Source of the DNA: Chloroflexota bacterium
Lineage (GTDB): Bacteria > Chloroflexota > Limnocylindria > Limnocylindrales > CSP1-4
Assembly (NCBI GenBank): GCA_947475545.1
Contig: CANJLL010000012.1
Location: forward strand, 1 to 64,000
Length of the DNA: 64,000 nucleotides
Direction of reading: 5' to 3'
Position 1 is the first letter of the stretch. Each line of letters starts with the position of its first letter. The position numbers were made by a program, and so were the translations under genes. The notes under the pieces were generated by a model. The model did no database searches. It worked only from the letters and a program-made list of their open reading frames with translations, and was not told where the DNA came from. Shown here in pieces: positions 60,364 to 64,000 of this stretch.

Positions 60364-61851
60364 ATGCCGCGCTTGGGTGCCAACGAGGTGGTTGCGGGGC
60401 TCTGGTCCAGACCGTATCGGTCACTGACCGCCGGCCTGATCCTGACGGTGGTCCTGACGGCCTTCGAGATCCTCGCCGTGGCGACGGTGATGCCCATCGT
60501 GGTGCCCGAGCTGGGCGGGCTCGAGCTGTATGGCTGGGCGGTCTCGGCCTTCTTCCTGGGCTCGCTGCTGGGAACGGTCGTGGTGGGCGGCATCCTGGAC
60601 CGGCGCGGCCTGCTGGGTGCCTTTCTGGGCTCGCTCGCCCTGTTTGGCGTGGGGCTGCTGCTGGCCGGGACTGCCACCTCGATGCCGATGCTGGTCGCTG
60701 CACGGTTCATCCAGGGCCTCGGGGGCGGGGCGCTGACGCCGGTCTCCTACGTCGCCATCGGGCGGGGACTGCCGGAGGCGCTCCGGCCGCGGATGTTCGC
60801 CCTGATGTCCACGGCCTGGATCGTCCCGGCGGTGCTTGGCCCGGCGGCGGCCGGCGTGATTGCCGAGGCGGTCAGCTGGCGCGCCGTCTTCCTTGGGCTG
60901 CTGCCGTTCCTCGTCATCGCCGGCATCCTCACCGCCGGCGCGATGGCCCGGGTCCGGGGTGGTGCGGGCAGCGCGGGGCCGGCCCCGGCGGGGTTGGGCG
61001 GGCCGGCGGCGGACCGCGGCGGCGGCCGCATCGGGAACGCGATCGTGGTCACCGCCGGCGCGGCCATGTTCACCGCCGGCCTCGCGCTGGAGTCCGGCTT
61101 CGACGTGGGCGGGGTCGCCCTCCCGGCGCTCGTGCTCCAGGCCGTCGTCACGGCCGCGGGCCTGGCCCTCGTGGGCATCGCCTTCCGGCGGCTCACGCCG
61201 CCGGGGACGCTTCGACTGGCCCCCGGCCTTCCGGCGGCCATCCTCTCGCGTGGCGTGCTGACGGTCGGCTTCTACGCGCTTGATGCCTTTGTCGCGCTGG
61301 CGTTGATCCAGTGGCGGGGCTTGTCGCCCGGCGTCGCGGGCATCGCGCTGGCCGGCGGCAGCCTGTGCTGGACGCTTGGATCGTGGGCCCAGGCGCGCTG
61401 GGCGGTGCGCCGCGGCTACGCGTTCTTCGTTCGTGCGGGGTTCGCTGCGCTGACGGCCGGGATCGCCGGCTTCGCCCTCGCCCTGGATCCGGGAGTCCCC
61501 GTTGCCCTGTCGTTCGTCGCGTTTGCCGTGGCGGGGCTCGGGATGGGTTTCGCCTACGCCCCCCAGTCGTTGATCGTCCTGCGCGAGGCCGCCCCCGCGG
61601 AGCAGGGCGCGGCCACCTCGGCGCTCAACCTGGCCGACCTGCTGGGCACGGCGCTGGGGATCGGCCTGTCGGGCGCGGTGCTCGCCGCGGGCTTGCGCGC
61701 CGGGGCCACCGTGGGCGCGGCCCTGCTGCCGGCGTTCCTCCTGGGCGCCGTGGCCACCGCCGGCGGGCTGCTCCTCTCGGGCCGCCTGGGGCCCGCGGGC
61801 AACGCCGGCCCCAAGGGTGGGGCGGGGGACAGCGCCCCGGGGCTGGCGTAG
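60364..61851 (+). CDS. MFS transporter, multidrug-efflux type
   Basis: A 495-residue major facilitator protein with about 12-14 membrane helices. The first helices carry AFEILAVATVMPIVVPELGG and the loop GGILDRRGLLGAFLGS, a motif A variant. RFIQGLGGGALTPVSYVAIG is the DHA2-like signature. It is likely a proton-driven exporter. Start ATG 60364 is 4 nt after AGAGAGGGGT. It is not clearly linked to the nearby genes. Confidence 0.88.
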   Translation: MPRLGANEVVAGLWSRPYRSLTAGLILTVVLTAFEILAVATVMPIVVPELGGLELYGWAVSAFFLGSLLGTVVVGGILDRRGLLGAFLGSLALFGVGLLLAGTATSMPMLVAARFIQGLGGGALTPVSYVAIGRGLPEALRPRMFALMSTAWIVPAVLGPAAAGVIAEAVSWRAVFLGLLPFLVIAGILTAGAMARVRGGAGSAGPAPAGLGGPAADRGGGRIGNAIVVTAGAAMFTAGLALESGFDVGGVALPALVLQAVVTAAGLALVGIAFRRLTPPGTLRLAPGLPAAILSRGVLTVGFYALDAFVALALIQWRGLSPGVAGIALAGGSLCWTLGSWAQARWAVRRGYAFFVRAGFAALTAGIAGFALALDPGVPVALSFVAFAVAGLGMGFAYAPQSLIVLREAAPAEQGAATSALNLADLLGTALGIGLSGAVLAAGLRAGATVGAALLPAFLLGAVATAGGLLLSGRLGPAGNAGPKGGAGDSAPGLA

Positions 61852-61917
61852 ACTTTCTGGCGCTCGCCGACGGAGCCCGCGTGGGCGACGCGCAGCCGCC
61901 AGGAGGCACTCAGATCC

Positions 61918-62439
61918 ATGTCCGCCGAGGGGCTCCGCGCCAGGATTCGTGAAATTCCGGACTTCCCCAAGCCCGGCATCCTGTTCTACGACATCACCAC
62001 GCTGCTCAAGGATGCGGCCGCCTACCGCGAGGCGATCGACCTGATGGTCGCGCCGTATCGTGGCGTCCAGATCGACCTGGTCGCGGGGATGGAATCCCGG
62101 GGATTCATCTTCAGCGCGCCGATCGCGCGTGAGCTGGGGACGGGGCTGGTGCCCATCCGCAAGCTGGGCAAGCTCCCGGCCGAGACCATCTCGGTCGAGT
62201 ACGCCCTGGAGTACGGCACCAACACGCTCGAGGTGCACCGCGACGCGATCCAGCCCGGCCAGAAGGTCCTGATCGTCGACGACCTCCTGGCGACCGGCGG
62301 CACCGTCAAGGGCACGGTGGAGCTGGTGGAGCGCCTGCAGGGCGTGGTCGTGGGCCTGTGCTTCCTGGTGGAGCTGGACTTCCTGCACGGGCGCGACCGC
62401 CTCCCGGGTCGGCCGGTCACCAGCGTGATCCGGTACTGA
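61918..62439 (+). CDS. apt: Adenine phosphoribosyltransferase
   Basis: A 173-residue salvage enzyme making AMP from adenine and PRPP. IREIPDFPKPGILFYDITTL and GMESRGFIFSAPIARELG are Apt signatures, and VLIVDDLLATGGTVKGTVEL is the PRPP-binding loop. Length is standard. ATG 61918 follows AGGAGG. The next gene (mtnA) acts on the other product of methylthioadenosine cleavage, so the two genes together serve MTA salvage. Confidence 0.97.
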   Translation: MSAEGLRARIREIPDFPKPGILFYDITTLLKDAAAYREAIDLMVAPYRGVQIDLVAGMESRGFIFSAPIARELGTGLVPIRKLGKLPAETISVEYALEYGTNTLEVHRDAIQPGQKVLIVDDLLATGGTVKGTVELVERLQGVVVGLCFLVELDFLHGRDRLPGRPVTSVIRY

Positions 62440-62476
62440 GAGGACCCACACCAACGCCTGCCGCCACGCGCCACCC

Positions 62477-63922
62477 ATGACCACCGACGACGCGGGACAG
62501 CCCAAACCGGGCGAGCAGCCGCCCGCAGCCGCGGGCACCGGCCAGGCCGACCTGGGCCGCCGTCGGTTCTTCCGCCAGTTCGCCGGGGATGTGCTGAATA
62601 CGGCCGTCACGGTGATGTCCGCAGCCGGCGGCCTGCAGCGCGACCTGGGCCCCGTGGCCTCCGCCCTCCTCGACCCGGCCTCCGCGGCCACCCGGGCCGC
62701 TGGCCTGCCGACGGCGTTCGGGGCGGCCGCGTCGGGGCTCGGCGGCGGGTCGGTGACACCCGCGCCCGACGCCGAGCCCGGGGTGTTCCGGACGCCGTTC
62801 CGTTTCGGCGATGACGAGGGCCAGCTCCTCGTGATCGACCAGCGCCGCCTCCCCGACGAGCTGGTCGAGGTGGAGGTCCGGAGCGCCGGCGACGCCGCCG
62901 CCGTCATCCGCGACATGATCGTTCGCGGTGCCCCGGCCATCGGCCAGGTCGCCGCCATCGGCCTCGCGCTGTCGGGCCGCGCGGCGGCGGACAGCCCCGC
63001 CCTGGTCCGCCAGGCGATCATCCGCGGCGCGGCACATTCGCTGGAGGCGTCGCGGCCCACGGCCGTCAACCTGCGCTGGGCGGTGGACCGGCTGCTCCGC
63101 CGCTTCGAGGCGTTCGGAGACCTGAGCGAGGATGGCGCCGGGATCGCCGCGGCCCTCCGTGCGGAGGCAGACCAGATCGTCTTCGAGACCACCACGGACC
63201 ATGGTCGCCTGGCCGATTTCGGTCTCGCGGCGCTGCCCACGCCCGTTGGGCGCCCGCTGCGAATCCTGACCCACTGCAACACCGGGCCGCTGGCCTGCGG
63301 GCAATACGGCACCGCGCTTGGCGTCGTCCAGGCCGCCCACCACGCCGGGCGGGAGGTCCATGTCTGGGTCGACGAGACCCGCCCGTACCTGCAGGGGGCG
63401 CGGCTGACCACCTGGGAGCTGGACCAGGCGGGCGTGCCGCACACCCTGATCCCGGATGTCGCCGCCGGCCACTTCATCTCGCGCGGCGAGGTAGACGTGA
63501 TCCTGGTCGGCGCGGACCGGATCGCCGCCAACGGCGACACGGCCAACAAGATCGGCACCTTCACGCTGTCGGTGCTCGCCGCCCGCTACGGCGTCCCGTT
63601 CCTGGTCTGCGCCCCGCTCAGCTCGGTGGACATGGAGACGCCCGACGGGAGCCAGATCCCCATCGAGGAGCGCTCGTCCCACGAGGTCACCGAGATCCGC
63701 GGCCAGCGGATCGCCCCCGTCGGGACCATCGCCCGCAACCCCGCCTTTGACGTCACCCCGGCGGACCTCATCTCCGGGATCGTCACCGAGGAGGGCGTGG
63801 TCATGGCCCCGTTTGAGCCCGGCCTGCGCGACGCCTTCCGCCGGCGCGCGGCGCGCTGGGCCGCCATGCCCCGCTTCGACCCACCGGCGCCCGCCGGTCC
63901 GGGCACCGGCGAGCCCGGCTGA
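62477..63922 (+). CDS. mtnA: Methylthioribose-1-phosphate isomerase with N-terminal extension
   Basis: A 481-residue protein. Residues about 115-470 are MtnA: VRGAPAIGQVAAIG, ILTHCNTGPLACGQYGTALG with the catalytic Cys, VWVDETRPYLQGARLTTWEL, VILVGADRIAANGDTANKIG with the Asp, and PVGTIARNPAFDVTP. It isomerises MTR-1-P in methionine salvage. The first 110 residues are extra and begin RRRFFRQFAGDVLNTAVTV, which looks like a twin-arginine motif but is followed by a helix of limited hydrophobicity. Typical MtnA is about 350 residues long. The Apt gene is immediately upstream. Confidence 0.92.
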   Translation: MTTDDAGQPKPGEQPPAAAGTGQADLGRRRFFRQFAGDVLNTAVTVMSAAGGLQRDLGPVASALLDPASAATRAAGLPTAFGAAASGLGGGSVTPAPDAEPGVFRTPFRFGDDEGQLLVIDQRRLPDELVEVEVRSAGDAAAVIRDMIVRGAPAIGQVAAIGLALSGRAAADSPALVRQAIIRGAAHSLEASRPTAVNLRWAVDRLLRRFEAFGDLSEDGAGIAAALRAEADQIVFETTTDHGRLADFGLAALPTPVGRPLRILTHCNTGPLACGQYGTALGVVQAAHHAGREVHVWVDETRPYLQGARLTTWELDQAGVPHTLIPDVAAGHFISRGEVDVILVGADRIAANGDTANKIGTFTLSVLAARYGVPFLVCAPLSSVDMETPDGSQIPIEERSSHEVTEIRGQRIAPVGTIARNPAFDVTPADLISGIVTEEGVVMAPFEPGLRDAFRRRAARWAAMPRFDPPAPAGPGTGEPG

Positions 63923-64000
63923 TGGCCACGGCCCTGACCAGCCGGGCCACGGGGCTGGACGTCCGCGAGACGGAGGACCGCGATCTCCTGCGGGCCTTCC
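63922..64000 (+). CDS. Start of a gene cut by the window end, possibly a GNAT acetyltransferase
   Basis: ATG 63922 overlaps the mtnA stop (TGATG). The 26 visible residues, including LDVRETEDRDLLRAF, resemble the first strand and helix of GNAT-type acetyltransferases, yet this is too little for an assignment. The rest lies outside the window. Confidence 0.35.
   Translation, partial: MATALTSRATGLDVRETEDRDLLRAF

Noticed and set aside
60421-63564. A 1047-codon open frame on the minus strand
   Set aside because: It is wholly antisense to the MFS, apt and mtnA genes, which have full family motifs. Its translation is Arg/Gly/Pro-rich without domains.

Overview
The window is very GC-rich bacterial chromosome. 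Nearly every third codon position is G or C, GTG and TTG starts are common, and adjacent genes repeatedly share 4-bp ATGA/GTGA overlaps. Gene content suggests a Chloroflexota bacterium, perhaps of the Limnocylindria/Ellin6529 type. The evidence is a complete aerobic-type menaquinone operon, an HrcA/CIRCE heat-shock operon, a SAM-I riboswitch, a succinylase-route lysine operon and a type-V uracil-DNA glycosylase. The lineage is an inference; no rRNA or tRNA gene was recognised in the window.

Layout. 1-1.6 kb: an accessory patch with the broken end of an RHS/YD-repeat gene and two toxin-antitoxin-like pairs (DUF4258/DUF2283, VapBC). 1.6-5.3 kb: a sensor kinase/response regulator pair divergent from two exported proteins, with OmpR-type direct repeats between them. 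5.6-10.6 kb: a UBP zinc finger, an acetyltransferase, proline dehydrogenase, a SAM-I riboswitch with terminator ahead of threonine synthase, and an MFS transporter. 10.6-15.3 kb: an attenuator-like leader followed by dapB-dapA-dapD-lysA. 15.5-19.4 kb: promoter plus perfect CIRCE, then hrcA-grpE-dnaK (dnaJ lies 18 kb away, next to prmA). 19.7-21.1 kb: a two-gene cassette with an XRE-HTH/nuclease-like protein. 21.2-32.3 kb: a tetR-led, almost fully translationally coupled operon tetR-menF-menD-menH-menB-menA-menC-menE-menG, in which MenE carries an extra C-terminal alpha/beta-hydrolase domain. 32.3-36.9 kb: a further TA-like pair, an ABC-2 exporter and a UDG. 37-46 kb: dnaJ, prmA, a HIT protein, two divergent acyl-CoA synthetase-like genes and fabI. 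46-55.4 kb: rpsU, yqeY, pgpH, ybeY, pth and mfd. 55.4-64 kb: a universal stress protein, a DUF1801 protein, a selenoprotein, a DPP III-like metallopeptidase, an MFS transporter, apt and mtnA.

The strongest discovery is at 56483-57709. A gene of the glycine/sarcosine/betaine reductase B (GrdB-like) family is split by an in-frame TGA exactly at the redox site (U-P-N-C). The TGA is followed at once by a hairpin whose loop carries GGTC, as in bacterial SECIS elements. It should be read as one 408-residue selenoprotein, not two ORFs.

A second theme is in-frame minisatellite expansion in housekeeping genes. Units of 15, 15, 15, 21, 27 and 30 bp occur in prmA, a response regulator, menE, an acyl-CoA synthetase-like gene, mfd and menD, and lysA has a similar Ala/Ser/Pro-rich tract. 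Two of the non-coding repeats have 10- and 11-bp units; a third has 18-bp units.
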